NCBI GenBank assembly: GCA_017506865.1
Contig: JAFCMP010000323.1
Coordinates: forward strand, 62,001-126,000
Direction of reading: 5' to 3'
From: Tribonema minus
Lineage: Eukaryota; Sar; Xanthophyceae; Tribonematales; Tribonemataceae
Length of the DNA stretch: 64,000 nucleotides
Positions 19,571 through 31,024 of the stretch are shown one piece after another (the stretch's first letter is position 1; every line of letters begins with the position of its first letter). The translations under genes were made by a program, and so were the position numbers. The notes under the pieces are model-generated. The model made no database searches, was not told the DNA's origin, and saw nothing but the letters and a program-made list of their open reading frames with translations.

Positions 19571-20884
19571 ACGTGCGCTAAATTAGGGTTGGGGGGTATT
19601 CCTCCTCGGCTGATTTGCTGCCGTTGACAGCCCATACCTGTAGCTGTGCGCATCGCTGACTGCAGAAGCACAGCACTTCATCACAGGGCGCATAAGAGGC
19701 GTCCGCAGTACCTGCCACGGACGCGAGAGCTCGCCATCCTCGCAGCTGTGGTGTTTTTCGAGCGAGGCTACGAAAGCGCGGTGACTGTGCAGCCGGTGCG
19801 CCAGCTCGCGGTGCTTCTGCTTTGCTCAGCGTGTGCAGGTCAGCGCATTTGGCGTCTTTCAAGGTGAGCATTTATGCTGCAGCGTTCTTTCTCACGTCGC
19901 TGTGGCAGACGTGCGTTCACAAGGCCGCAGTAACTCTTGCGTGACTCACGCAGCATGAGGTACTGCGGCGGCTAGTCATCTCGCGCTGAGTATCGTCTAG
20001 CGGCACTCGCCGAAAACACGTCTGTTGGAAATTGTCACCGCATCTTGAGCTGGCAAGCACGACTATGCAACTCATATCGTTGTATTTTGCCGTTCTGATC
20101 TCTGGTGGACGTTTTGTGTGACCACTCAAGTTTACCGATGCCGTCAATCGGCAGGCTATCAAGACAGCACATGTGCTGCTGCTGCTACACAGATCCTCGC
20201 ACAGATGTGCCGTACAGCGACAGTTGCTGTGCTTTGAAACAGAATCTTCCGGCTGCAGTGGTAGTTCGCGGATCAATTACATGGCTGCTGAGTTGCGAGC
20301 AGTGGCGTGGCTGATAGGCATTGATGTATGACTCAAGCGACTCTACAACATCTCAAGCGACAAGTGATGTCCAATCGCTGTTCGTTATGGTCTTAGCATG
20401 CTGCTGTACTGAAGTGCTTGCTACTGTACTCAATCGTACAGTCCGATTCTGATGCGACACTCTATGGGGGGGTTCTTCTTAAATTGCTGCAAGATGATCA
20501 TGCAGATCAGATATCCGTGCATGGCCTGATACAAGTTCACTTGAGTTATTGGCTGCCCCACTAGCGGAATACACAGCCATTCACACCTCATTCGGCTGCA
20601 AACAATTCGCCAACTTAGTCTGGGCAGAGCGCGTTGTCGACAGGAAGAAACGAGTGTCCGCACAGACTTAGGGTTGGGTTAGGGTTAGGCAGTAGGGTTA
20701 GGGTTAAGAAACGGTCGCCCGCATAGTCCTGCGGCACAAACATTTCAATGTCTCATACTTGTAATATGTACATGTACGGTCTACATGGCACATCAACTGC
20801 ACAAAGGTCAACTGATTTGCCTCTGCTCATCCCCTGTCTCCCTGATCCTCCGCTCATTCCACTGCAGGATAGGCATCTGTCATC
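19571..20884. other. Intergenic / upstream region of the PT-repeat gene
   Basis: No confident gene. A stretch of TTAGGG-type repeats lies at about 20667-20706, some 180 bp before the start codon of the PT-repeat gene, so it may be in its 5' untranslated region or promoter. Confidence 0.5.
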
Positions 20885-23800
20885 ATGCTGCAATGTAGAC
20901 AACGGGGGCAGGGGGCGCGGCGCACATCGCGACCAGCAGTGCTCATCGCCGTGGCAGCGCTCATCCTGGGCGTAACTGCTGCGTATGTAACTGACGCAAC
21001 TGACGGCCAGGCGCAGCGTCACGCTCAACAACACAGCCAAACGGGGGCGCAGCGGGGCGATGGTAATGGCGTTATTAAGGCTGAAAGAGGAGGAAATGGT
21101 GGAGCGCTGCGGGCTCTGTATGGTCGTGGCGGCAGGCGTTTGGCCAGTGCGGGGGGGGGCGCTATAGTCACACCGCCGGTGGAACCAGTGGACCCGCCAG
21201 GTGCGCTGCAACTGTTGGTAACTGTTTGGCGTAGAGATTCTATGTCAAGCTGAACTACAAGGCTGAAGTTGGCGTGCTGTTGGCTGCAAGGCTGAGGAGC
21301 AGTAGTGAGTCTATGCTGTCACTAGCAAGGTTTCAATTTGAAAAGAAAGCGTAGAATTGGCAGTACAGGCAGCGGTGTTGAATTTCAAGTACAAGTCCCA
21401 TTGAAATGGCATTTGCTGGTAGGATGGCGCTCCCACTTCTGTCAGTCATATTTAAAGTTGAAGTACAGGTACCTTTGGATGACGTTCGCTGGCAGAAGTT
21501 GCGCACTCCACTTCTGGGCACTTTGTATTTGCCGGCCATCTTCAGCCAGAAGAGTAACTTCAACGGTCATAGATGAAAATACGGAGAGGATGCTCTTTCA
21601 CTGCCGCACCATACACATCAGCTCAGCGCAAGCGCTGCTTGCATGCTGTAGCTGAAAGCAAAATGAATCTGCAGCAGTTGCAGAATATCCGTCCCAACTA
21701 AATTTGCAGCGACTGCTCTATCACCATAGTTTCGACTGCTGTCCTTGTTGGGCATTGGCAATGCTCAGAGATATCCCCATGTTATCACTTGATGGAACAA
21801 AAAATTGGAGTTGAGGCTTTCTGGCTTGAAGTTGTGACATTGAATTTGTGATAGCCTTCACTGGGCAGACGCTGCATTCGGCAAGCGCGAGCAGTATCAA
21901 TGGCAGGAGGGTAAGGGCTAGATGGCAACACTTAGAATAGTGATGGCAGCTGCACAGAACCAGGACCAAGAACACCATATGCGTGTAGTTTACGGTCAAG
22001 AAGCGCTCGATGTATGTTGATAGTAGAGACGACCCCCTGAGTTGCCTAGTCACCATTGCACAGGCCACCATGACCATTAGTTGTCGAATTCGTCAAGGTG
22101 GAATGCATTGTGATGGCATGAGCTTGGCAGTGCCGGACAGAACACGGGCAGTTTGGCCAGCAATGTGTTGAATGTCGCGGTCACTCTCTGACTAATCAAC
22201 TGATGCAACAGGAGCTGGTTGGAGTCTTACCCAGCAGCAGCTGCATGACATCGGGCTGGTTGCCGAGCTGCTAGAAATCAGTGCACAATACCAAAATTCG
22301 ATCGCAACTTGCAGGGAAGAAAGCGCCATCAAAACTAAGTGGTACCGAATGCACAAATGCGTACCTTTCAGGCGTTAAACTACCCTACCTTTATTTATAA
22401 AATATTCAGTGCTAAACAATGCTTGCCTGAAAGCCAGGGACACTGGAGGGTGGTGTGCATGTACAAACAGACTTTGGGTAAGGGTTAGGTCTGTACGCAA
22501 ATGATGTTTTCCATCCACACCATGGTACTGTGGTTTCTGCGGTCATTGTGCTTAGGGTTAGGGTTAGGGTTAGGGTTAGGGCTAGGGTTAGCTAATCCTA
22601 ACCCTAACCCTAAGTGGTTCCTGCGGTAATTGTGTGATCATTACAAACATTGCAGAGACCAGTTGCAGCAGCGACGTTGACACCCCTGGCGTTATCACAT
22701 CACCGCGTCAGCCTAGGCCAAATATGCAAGTCAAAGTGTTGCGGCCAGGCCAATGGCATGATCCGCGACAACAAGCTTGGTGCTGCCACTTGTGCTGTTG
22801 CCGAGCAGTGATGCAGTCCCCGCCAGCCTCGCATACATACCCTATACCTATGCATACCCACATCAACCTCCCCCTCTCACTGCAGGCCTCCAGCCTACGG
22901 CGGAACCGACTGCTGCACCAACTGTGAAGCCGACGAAACGAGCCAGTGCTGCTCCCACCGCTGAACCGACATCCGAGCCAACAGCGGAGCCAACAGCGGA
23001 GCCCACACGAAAGCCCAGGGCACCGACAGGTACATGACAGCAAAATACTGTTAATGACACAACAGCAGCAAGATTCGTCATCATGTAGAAGTACTAGCCA
23101 CGCAGGAAAGCGCGCTTGCCCCAAGTGCTCTTGCTATGTGAGCGACAGACACGTTTCAATGCGGGGAGGGGCCAAGGACAAGTTTAATCACATACTTGCT
23201 AAAGTTGACAGGGAATTGTGAAAACCTTCAATGGCTGCTAGTCACCTTCTGATGACTACGCTGATGAGCCTGATCTACTGTGTACAAAGTTATCTTTGAC
23301 AGCAAGCGTGGTGCATGCATCTACCAACAAAGGTATATACATACTTTCATGCCTGTTGTCACAACAGGAGCTACCACTTCCTGCCATCATGCCCTGGTCA
23401 GATTGCCTGTACTGTCTGCAAGAATATTTGCCTGTTGAGACGTTTCTCACATGTCCCATCTGGGCTGTAGAGCCCACTGCACGGCCGACCACCACGCTTG
23501 AGCACTGTCACAGTGGAACCACCACAGCGCTTCGTACCTTGTTGACTCTTGCTCAATGTGCGAAACGGCTTCACTGGTTGATGTGAACCTTGGTACATGG
23601 CAGAACCTACACGAACCTGAGGACAAAGTGTCTGTCCCCAATGTGCATTGTGAAGTAGGGCTAGAAATAGGGGTAGGGTTTAGGGTTGACATTACAGGGG
23701 TAGGGTGAGGGTTAGGCCCTATGCCTTGAAGACATATGTGTAAGCGGAAACAGACGTAGCATGTGAAGTTGAAGTACGACCCCCCCCCCTGATGCTTACC

Positions 23801-26800
23801 CTTGCTGCTCTCCCCATTCCACAGCTGAGCCCACTGCACAGCCAGTGACGCGTGCACCCACTGCCGCCGACACGACGCAAGCTCCTACGCGCAAACCTAC
23901 CGCAGAAAAGACGCCCAAGCCAACAGCAGCGCCTTCTGCAGAGCCCACCGAATCATCAACAGTCAAGCCAACAACTGCCAAAACCCCGGAGCCTAGCGCT
24001 GACACCGAGGCACCTACGCCTAGGCCCAGCAGTGAGAAGACTCCCGAGCCGACCGTTGCAGACACAGATGCGCCAACACGCAAACCGATGCAAGAAAAGA
24101 CCTCAGAGCCTACCGCTGCTGACACAAATGCGCCAACAGCTAAACCGACGAAGGATGGGAGCTCGAAGCCTACGGCAGCACCGACAGGCGTGAAAGCGGG
24201 CCCGACTCAGGGGGAGGCACAGGGGCCCACTGATGCCCCCACTGCCAAACCTACTGGTGACAAGACGCCGAAGCCTACGACAGCAGGGGGGGATAGCACT
24301 AAGGCGCCAGAGGCAGGCGCTCCTGGGCCTGATGGTTCGCCAACCGCAGAGCCCACTTCGGAGCCAACTATCAAGGTGCGACAACAAATACTGTTTGTCT
24401 TGCTGAAAGGGGTACTTGCACCTGTTGAAAAGGGCACTAGAACTGGGCCGACTGCTACGGTGCGACAAAGGCTGTTGGATGTGTCATAAGGGGTACTTTT
24501 CACTTGTTGAAAAGGGCTCTAGAACTAGGCGCCGACTGCTAAGATGCGACAAAAAGAGTGTTTGTCGTGTTGAGAAGGGTACTTTCCACTTGCTGAAAAG
24601 GGTAGAGTTTGAACTAGAGTTGTGGTTATGTCAGGGTTTAGGGTTCATGCAGGTGTGGCGTGGCATGGAGCAAGGACTGGGCGGTTTTTGTTTTTGCACA
24701 TGATACCAGCGTTTGGGTTGGGGCGTAGACTCAGGGGTAGAATTGCTGACGACATTGCTGTACGCTGTATGATTGGGCATGCTGCGGCTGAGACAAGAGA
24801 GGGGCTGGAGGTTAGGGTGAGGGTCAGGGTCAGTGTATGTACTATGTAGACTGTCTATGTACAGTGACTTCTGCACTTCTCTGCACGTGAGGCTGTGACA
24901 AGCGAGGCGCTGGAATTTAGGGTAAGTGTCATTGTACTGTGTGTAGTGTACTATGTACTCTTCGCACGCCGAGGTTGTGACTAGCTGGAAAGACATGTCG
25001 GCATTCAGCAGCAGTGCTCATCGTCAAGTGGTGGGTGCGTCTCTTGAAGTTCTCATTTGAAGTCTCGCTATCGGACTGAAGGCGCTGTGCACATGATCAA
25101 GACTGGTATGGTAAGCATAACGCGTCTCGTTGTTCATCCCATGACAATGACTCTGCATTCAGATGTCAGGCATTTGATTGTCCTTGATCTGCATCAACAC
25201 CTTCAGCCTCCAGATGTGAGTGCTCCCATATTGAACTCAAATACGCACTCAACTTGAACTCACATCGAACGCTCGCGTCTCTCCTCTCACAGCCTACCGA
25301 AGCGGACCCCACTGCAGCCCCCACGCACAAACCCACCACGACCAGGGCACCCACAGTAAAGCCGACTGCAGAGAAAACTCCTCGGCCGACTGACGCTCCC
25401 ACTGCCGAGCCTACCGGTGAGCCAACGACCAAACCTACTGCTGAGCCAACGTCCAAGCCTTCGCGAGCGCCTACTAAGAGGACGACTTTGGAGCCTACGC
25501 CAGCACCCACACCAGCACCTACGCCGGCACCTACTGTAACGCCGACGACGGCGGCGCCTACGGCAGAGCCTACCGTGCCCCCAACGCTGGCGCCGACAGG
25601 TGTGTGACAGCGTAGATTGGTGACTTGATGGTGCCTGGGGATAGGGTTAGTGAGGATTAATGTCAGGCGCAGGGTGATGATTATGATTGAGGTCAGGAGC
25701 AGGGTTGACGTTTGCCTTGGCAGCGGAGCTTACAGCGCAACATAGACCGTGCTAATGCTGACAGGTCTCATCATGGTCTGGTAAACTTGCTGGTGCTCTC
25801 TGCGGTCAAAGCAGAGATGCCCCGTACTGCCATCATCGCACCAGTCGCGCGTAGCGCGAGAAAAATTTTAACCGGTACCGGTACCAGTACTCAATAACTG
25901 GTACCAGCAGCTACCCGTACCAGTTTAACTGATGCGCTGTGACAACCGGTACCAGTATACTGGTGAAACCGGTAAAAGCTGGTCTGACCGGTTTTCACCT
26001 GTGGTACCAGTTTTTTACTAGTAATGCCAGTGCTTTTCTTATATGCATAGCATACGTAGTATACCGTGCGATCAGTACATACAACTACAACGGCTTCAGG
26101 AATAATGCTTGTCAGGAGCTCGAGGATTCTAGGTTATGCAGCCGAATGGACCCAAGTGCATAGTGCGCAGCTCAAAGCCTTACCCACAGCATACTAACGC
26201 AGTATTTGCTCCTGTAAGTGACATTCAAAGTGCACCCGTCACGATGCAAAGGCAGTCAGCAACATGTGTGCAGCATGCAGCCAGCCAAAGGATGGGCAGC
26301 ATGCTCATATATCATTCTGGCTGCTGCCACCTGTTTCGACTTTCGCTCTGCAATTGGCACCCTTGCACTTGTGGATCAGCAAACAACCTCTATCATATGT
26401 GTAACCAGGTTTTTGTGTTTACGCAGCTGAAGCTTGAGCCTTTCGTTGGCTGCAACAGCGCATCAGAAGCGGAAACAATCCGATCCGGGAGTTGCGTTCC
26501 TCAAAATGAATGCATCGCGTCCCACGTCGGTTGATGGATGCTTATGCTTTACATCCCACCTGCTATCTCAGCCTGCAGAAGCTGCTTGTGCATTCAGCGA
26601 CATCAAACAGTCGCGCATCCATGAAATCGGACACCTGTGTTCGATTTTTGGGCCACATGGACCGCTTGCATGCCATCACTAGCCGAACCCATATGTCAAC
26701 AGCAGCATCAGTAGGTCGACTCACGACCATATCTGCCAGTATACACCGTCCATTACACCTGTCGTCGTGTGGGTCCCGCGCTGGACTAACTTCAAGGCAC

Positions 26801-27925
26801 GAAAAGAATAAACTCGCTAAAACGGTCTACTTGCAATTTAACTGGTGGCGCCGGTCATCAGCTACGGCATCGGTACGTGTTTACGGGTTGCCTCACGCGG
26901 CCAGTTACCCGTACCGGTTAGTGAGCGGCAACCAGTTACTGGTTAAAACTGGTACAAAAACTGGTACGGGTACCGGTGCTACCAGTCAACGGGGCATCTC
27001 TGGGTCAAAGCGGTTGTGGACTTGCTTAGGGTTAGAGTTAGGGTTGTGTGGCATGCGCGCTGCGGACAGCGCGACAAATGCAATTGGAAGCAGGTGTTCA
27101 CTGGAGCGATCCTTCGAAAAACATGCTGCCATATGCTTCCCATCACCTGTGCGTTCATGAGTCAAGCCGTAACCCTTCCTACCATACCTCAGTTCTCGTG
27201 CCCCCCACCCCCCCTAACTAAATTCAATCCCATATCTCCCCCCCTTTGCAGCATTCGCGCCAGACATCACCGTCGACTGGGCCGCCTACGCCGCCGCCAA
27301 CATCGGCGGCGAAGTCGCGGGCCCCGACTTGGCGGCAGTTACGCAGAGCGTAACCGCCACGCTCGAGTCCGCGGCGAACCGCCCCTGCATCCACCCCCTC
27401 TCGCAGCCGCTGACGTGCCTCGACTCTGCACTCAACGGTGACGCCACGGTCGCTATCGTCTACCCGCGCGACGATCTGTCGGTGCCGTGGCACTACGCCG
27501 CACGCGCGCAGCTCTACACCGCGCCCGACGCCGCCGCCACTACCGCTAATGCTGTCTGTTTACTAGATGACAACGGCGGCGGCGGCGCGCAGGCAGACAT
27601 GCTGAGCACTGCTACGTGCGGCGACCGTCTCGCCACCGGCGGCGATGCAGAGTCGCAGTGGCTGCTGGTGGCGATCGGGCAGAGCGGCTCGGACACCCCC
27701 CTCAACCCCCCGCCCCTCACGGCGGGCCCGCAGCCGCTGTTCCGCATGGTCTCTGTGGCGCGTATCAATGCTCAGGATCCGAATGCGTGCCTGCAGGTTG
27801 CAGCACCGCTCATCACGGCGGACGGGGGGTCAGTGGGGTATTATGTGGGGCTGGGGGGGTGCGTCGGGCCGGAGAGTTTGTGGTATCTGAGCGCGGATAG
27901 CGGGGACGCGGCGAGGGGCGTTTGA
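20885..27925 (+). CDS. Membrane-anchored or secreted PT-repeat protein, five exons
   Basis: Exons 20885-21200, 22886-23029, 23825-24375, 25293-25599 and 27252-27925 give 663 codons. Every junction has GT-AG ends and agreeing phase (1,1,0,1). The N-terminus has an Arg-rich cap and a hydrophobic segment (PAVLIAVAALILGVTAAYV, residues about 17-35), that is, a signal anchor or signal peptide. Residues about 107-440 are Pro-Thr repeats of the type PTAEPT/KPT/APT, a flexible and probably heavily O-glycosylated stalk common in surface proteins of stramenopiles and other protists. The C-terminal exon encodes a compact domain of about 225 residues with six Cys, likely three disulfides, which I do not recognise. 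The likely place is the cell surface or wall. Introns carry TTAGGG repeats and partial exon copies, such as the exon 3 start at about 23468-23500. Confidence 0.75.
21381..21520 (+). repeat. Degenerate tandem duplication in intron 1 of the PT-repeat gene
   Basis: Two units of about 90 bp start near 21381 and 21466, each with a 'ttcaagtacaagt'/'ttgaagtacaggt' phrase and ending in 'ccacttctg'. They have diverged by point changes and short indels. Confidence 0.55.
22530..22634. repeat. Head-to-head telomere-like block flanked by 21-bp direct repeats
   Basis: An array of TTAGGG units (from 22551) meets an array of CCCTAA units (to about 22613) at an AGCT centre. The block is bounded by 21-bp direct repeats at 22530-22550 and 22614-22634, identical at 19 of 21 positions. 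It lies inside intron 1 of the PT-repeat gene. The structure looks like a telomeric insertion with duplication of the target. Confidence 0.85.
24363..24615 (+). repeat. 84-bp tandem repeat, three units, built from the end of PT-gene exon 3
   Basis: Units start near 24363, 24448 and 24532. Each begins with a version of the last codons of exon 3 and its donor (CCAACTATCAAG|GTGCGAC, then CCGACTGCTACG|GTGCGAC, then CCGACTGCTAAG|ATGCGAC). The second unit keeps a GT donor and the third has lost it. It is an exon echo with intronic sequence attached. Confidence 0.75.
25862..26012. repeat. GGTACC/ACCAGT-rich repeat cluster, left
   Basis: The motif accGGTACCagt recurs many times in about 150 bp, with a stem-loop formed by ggtgaaaccggt (25962-25973) and accggttttcacc (25987-25999). 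It lies in intron 4 of the PT-repeat gene. A similar cluster about 1 kb downstream suggests the two may be the ends of one inserted element. Confidence 0.55.
26826..26990. repeat. GGTACC/ACCAGT-rich repeat cluster, right
   Basis: It has the same vocabulary as 25862-26012 (accagttactggtt, actggtacgggtaccggt). Its reverse complement shares about 15-20 bp blocks with the left cluster, so the pair may be degenerate inverted ends of a non-autonomous transposon. I could not define exact termini or a target duplication. Confidence 0.45.
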
Positions 27926-29505
27926 GCGCTGCTTCAGTATTGAGCGCTGCTGCTGCACCTGCTGCAGTGTTTGGTGCTGCTGCTGCTGCTGCTCCTAGAG
28001 TTGATGAGCCTGCAGCGTCTGGCGCTGCTGCTGCTGCTGCGCCTCAAGTTGGTGCGCGGCAGCATTCGGAAGCCGCTTTGGGGGGGGTGGAGAGGTGCCG
28101 CTGCTACACCTAGGGCTGCTGGGGGCAACAGCATGTGGGGGGGGGGGGGGGCATGGGGGCCAGGTGCTACACACCTGGCGGCGACAGAAGCCGCGAAGGC
28201 CTCGATATAACAGCGACGTGGTTGGAGGAAAGGGTGGGGGGGGGGTCATGGGGATTCAGTAGGTTGGTCGGACACAGCGCTTGCCTGCAGCAGCGCTCAG
28301 ACCCCTGCTTGCTGCGCGTGCCGCGCGTGCGCATGTCGCCCGCCACGCGCGGTAGTAGGGCTAGGGTTAGGGTAAGCAGCACGGTGGGGGAGGGGGGGGG
28401 TCGCAAAGCAGGTAAATCGGCAATCAGCTGATGGCTTCATTTGGGGTACTGTAGTGACCGACCGGTGTGCTTGCGGCGCTGCACCAGTAGCACTTGAGTC
28501 AGCATTGCTCGCCCACTGAGGCCTGTACCGGTACCATACTTTTTGTTCAGCATATGGACAACGAGCCAGGGGGCTCACGTGAGCTGCTGGTTTACAGCAG
28601 CAGCAGCAGCGTGTTTGGCGGGGAAAATGCGGCCGAGGTGGCCGTTTGCCTATGACAGGGGGGGAAGGACCTGCTCAATGTGCATCCCGATAGAGGTAGC
28701 ACTCCCTTTGCATATCAGGACCAGGGATATGGATTACACTCCGTCGCCTACCCCATCCCCTGTCCATATGATTGGCAGGTCAGCTGCGTGCACTGCACGA
28801 TATCACAAGCATGTTTTCGGAGGTGTTCTTTTTCCAGACTTCTCGCGCTGGGGGCCTTGTCGGTCATCTTCAAGTTGAAGTTGGTGCTGTAGCACCCGCC
28901 TGTGAGCGGTCATTTCCCCGTGATACATGTCATGTCTGGTATGCATGAAGGTATATACATCGCGCGCTGCTCAAATGCACTTCATACGACCCTTTCTACA
29001 CCCGAGATTTGCGCGCAACAATGCGCTGCATGTTGGTGCTCGTGCCGTGGCTGCTGCAGTGCCTTGACTGTTTGAGTCACTGCTCTTGACCTCCATGTTG
29101 TTAATGCATGTACGAGTCGAGTGAATGGAAATCATCATGTAGCCCACTGTGCTGAGCACTGATGATTGACCATAGTCGTAGTGATGACGAGACCGAAGGC
29201 CTGGCGACATCACCCCTTGTTCTGCCAAACCTGAGCGCCATTTATGGTATATAGCAAGTTCGCACTGCTGCTTTGCGCCTTTCCCTGCCTGAAGAGTTGT
29301 GGCATTGCGCACACCGTTACAACAGTCAGTTAGCCTCAACAGGCAAAGCTGGCGGCATTCGCTCAGCTCTGTCGGCAGCGCTCCACATGGCATGTACTTT
29401 TTATTAATTCTCGCTCAGGGCGCGAAAAAGCCCAGATGATTGGCATCTAGCTGTAAGGAATCTACATGTCGTATGACAGTCTGAAAGTGTCGCAACGACA
29501 ACCAC
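27926..29505. other. Region 3' of the PT-repeat gene, low complexity
   Basis: It starts with GCT triplets and 'tgagcgctgctg' phrases just after the stop codon, then G-runs near 28138 and 28240, TTAGGG-like repeats near 28361, and no convincing ORF. At 29349-29398 lies an inverted, decayed copy of part of the 29506-29769 ORF (match around 29612-29650). Confidence 0.5.
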
Positions 29506-29769
29506 TCAAACGCCGCCGCCGCCAAATGGCATCTCGGGGTCCTCCCCTACGTCCTCCTCCATGTGCCCCCCCCCCCTGGATTCTGCCATGTGTGTCATGA
29601 CACGGCCAGAGTACGCCATGTGGAGCGCTGCCGACAGTGCCGAGCGTAAGCGCGCCAGGGCGATGCCCTTGAGAGCTTTAGGGCGCGCTCCTCCGGGCAC
29701 TGACATCCTGCTGGCATACTCCGTCGCCACAGCCTCCAGCAGCTTCCGCCCCTGCTCCCCATATGGCAT
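29506..29769 (-). CDS. Unassigned small ORF or terminal exon
   Basis: 87 codons, MPYGEQGRKLLEAVATEYASRMS ... ending in an acidic and Gly-rich tail. The predicted helix (LEAVATEYASRM, ALARLRSALSAALHMAYSG) looks protein-like but matches no family I know. Similar sequence around the start is repeated at about 30779 in the same orientation and, inverted, at about 29384. It may be the last exon of a minus-strand gene whose earlier exons are the repeated ORF at 29834-31024. Low certainty. Confidence 0.3.
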   Translation of the reverse strand: MPYGEQGRKLLEAVATEYASRMSVPGGARPKALKGIALARLRSALSAALHMAYSGRVMTHMAESRGGGHMEEDVGEDPEMPFGGGGV

Positions 29770-29833
29770 GTACTTTTATTATATTCCACTTGTGGCTGTG
29801 GAAATGCCATGTTGTAGGTGTGTCGCCTTGTTC

Positions 29834-31024
29834 TCACTCTTGGATGTAGCATGCAAAGCTTGCACGCCACACCCCGCCCCCCACATCACCCCCAACAAAG
29901 CACCCGCAAGCGCCTGTCCCCCACATACTAGCAGGGATACCAAACAAAGCTACAAGACTCTCCCCCCACAGACAGACCCGTCTTAGGGCCACCCAGCTCC
30001 ACGCAGACTCCATCTCAAAGTTTTCATGCAGGCCAAGGTCACCATAATGGGCCCTGAACTGGAGATTGTGGCTATCTACGTGAACCCCGATATCATAAAG
30101 ATAAGCAGAGGGAGTCACTGGGCGCCAGGCGCTGACGCTAGAAAGAAAGGCTATATAACTAAGCAAAGCATTGCCTCCTTGATGAGCAGGACGGTGGTTC
30201 ACCGGCCCCCCCACATCACCCCCAACAAAGCACCCGCAAGCGCCTGTCCCCCACACACTAGCAGGGATACCAAACAAAGCTGCAAGACTCTCCCCCCACA
30301 GACAGACCCTTCTAAGGGCCACCCAGCTCCACGCAGACTCCATCTCAAAGTTTTCATGCAGGCCAAGATCACCATGATGGGCCCTGAACTGGAGATTGTG
30401 GCTATCTACGTGAACCCCGATATCATAGAGATAAGCAGAGGGAGTCACTGGGCGCCAGGCGCTGACGCTAGAGAGAAAGGCTACATAACTAAGTAAAGCA
30501 TCGCCTCCTTGATGAGCGAGGTCACGGCTCACCGCAGGCTGCAAGCCTGACAAGATATTGCCATATACCGCTGCGAGTAACTTGTGGTTGGTGCCGTGGC
30601 GTGCAGCCGCTTGCTCTCCAAGCACGCCAAGCCGCTGCCTGTCCCTCCTCCGCACGCCAGCCAGGGCTTCCGAGACACCACCACACGTTTGAAGTTCTCT
30701 CGAAGGAGCTACGCACACTGGCATCACCTGAGGGCCGCTGGTGCTAGCTCCTGCAAGCCCTGCAGCCCAGCCCACCCACCAAATGGCATGTACTTCGTGT
30801 GTTACGACGCACATGGGGGTCTGCAAGGCAGATGGACATGCCACCTGGCGACGTCGTTTGTGAGTCATGTCAATGCGCATGAGACACGAATGGTAGATTC
30901 TGATGACGAGCTGGACATACATCATCTGGGCTGTTTCGCGCCCTAGCAAGCAATTTTTCCAAAACAACAAGTGCAATCGCATTGCGATGTAATCCTTTAC
31001 AGCCTGCTGTTGCAGATTGCACAT
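29834..31024 (-). CDS. Unassigned 396-codon ORF with an in-frame tandem duplication
   Basis: An open frame on the minus strand from the ATG at 31024 to the stop at 29834. Its second half contains two units of about 103 residues, 110 codons apart (AWRPVTPSAYLYDIGVHVDSHN ... GIPASxWGTGACGCFVGGDVGG). I do not recognise the family. Of the 11 base differences between the units, 6 are silent in this frame and the other 5 give mild changes (V/M, A/V, H/Y, V/I, D/N). The opposite strand has stop codons in the same interval. This favours coding on the minus strand but is weak evidence. The N-terminal part has no homologous feature I can name. Confidence 0.4.
   Translation of the reverse strand: MCNLQQQAVKDYIAMRLHLLFWKNCLLGRETAQMMYVQLVIRIYHSCLMRIDMTHKRRRQVACPSALQTPMCVVTHEVHAIWWVGWAAGLAGASTSGPQVMPVCVAPSRELQTCGGVSEALAGVRRRDRQRLGVLGEQAAARHGTNHKLLAAVYGNILSGLQPAVSRDLAHQGGDALLSYVAFLSSVSAWRPVTPSAYLYDIGVHVDSHNLQFRAHHGDLGLHENFEMESAWSWVALRRVCLWGESLAALFGIPASVWGTGACGCFVGGDVGGPVNHRPAHQGGNALLSYIAFLSSVSAWRPVTPSAYLYDIGVHVDSHNLQFRAHYGDLGLHENFEMESAWSWVALRRVCLWGESLVALFGIPASMWGTGACGCFVGGDVGGGVWRASFACYIQE
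29881..30520. repeat. 330-bp tandem duplication
   Basis: Units 29881-30190 and 30211-30520 are about 96% identical over 300 bp, with no indels. The period is 330 bp, a multiple of three, which keeps the minus-strand frame open across both. Confidence 0.9.

Noticed and set aside
30026-30496. Plus-strand ORF over the 330-bp tandem duplication
   Set aside because: The first unit has a stop upstream in this frame, and the unit differences change residues such as K/E and Q/stop. The minus-strand frame is open across both units with mostly silent changes.
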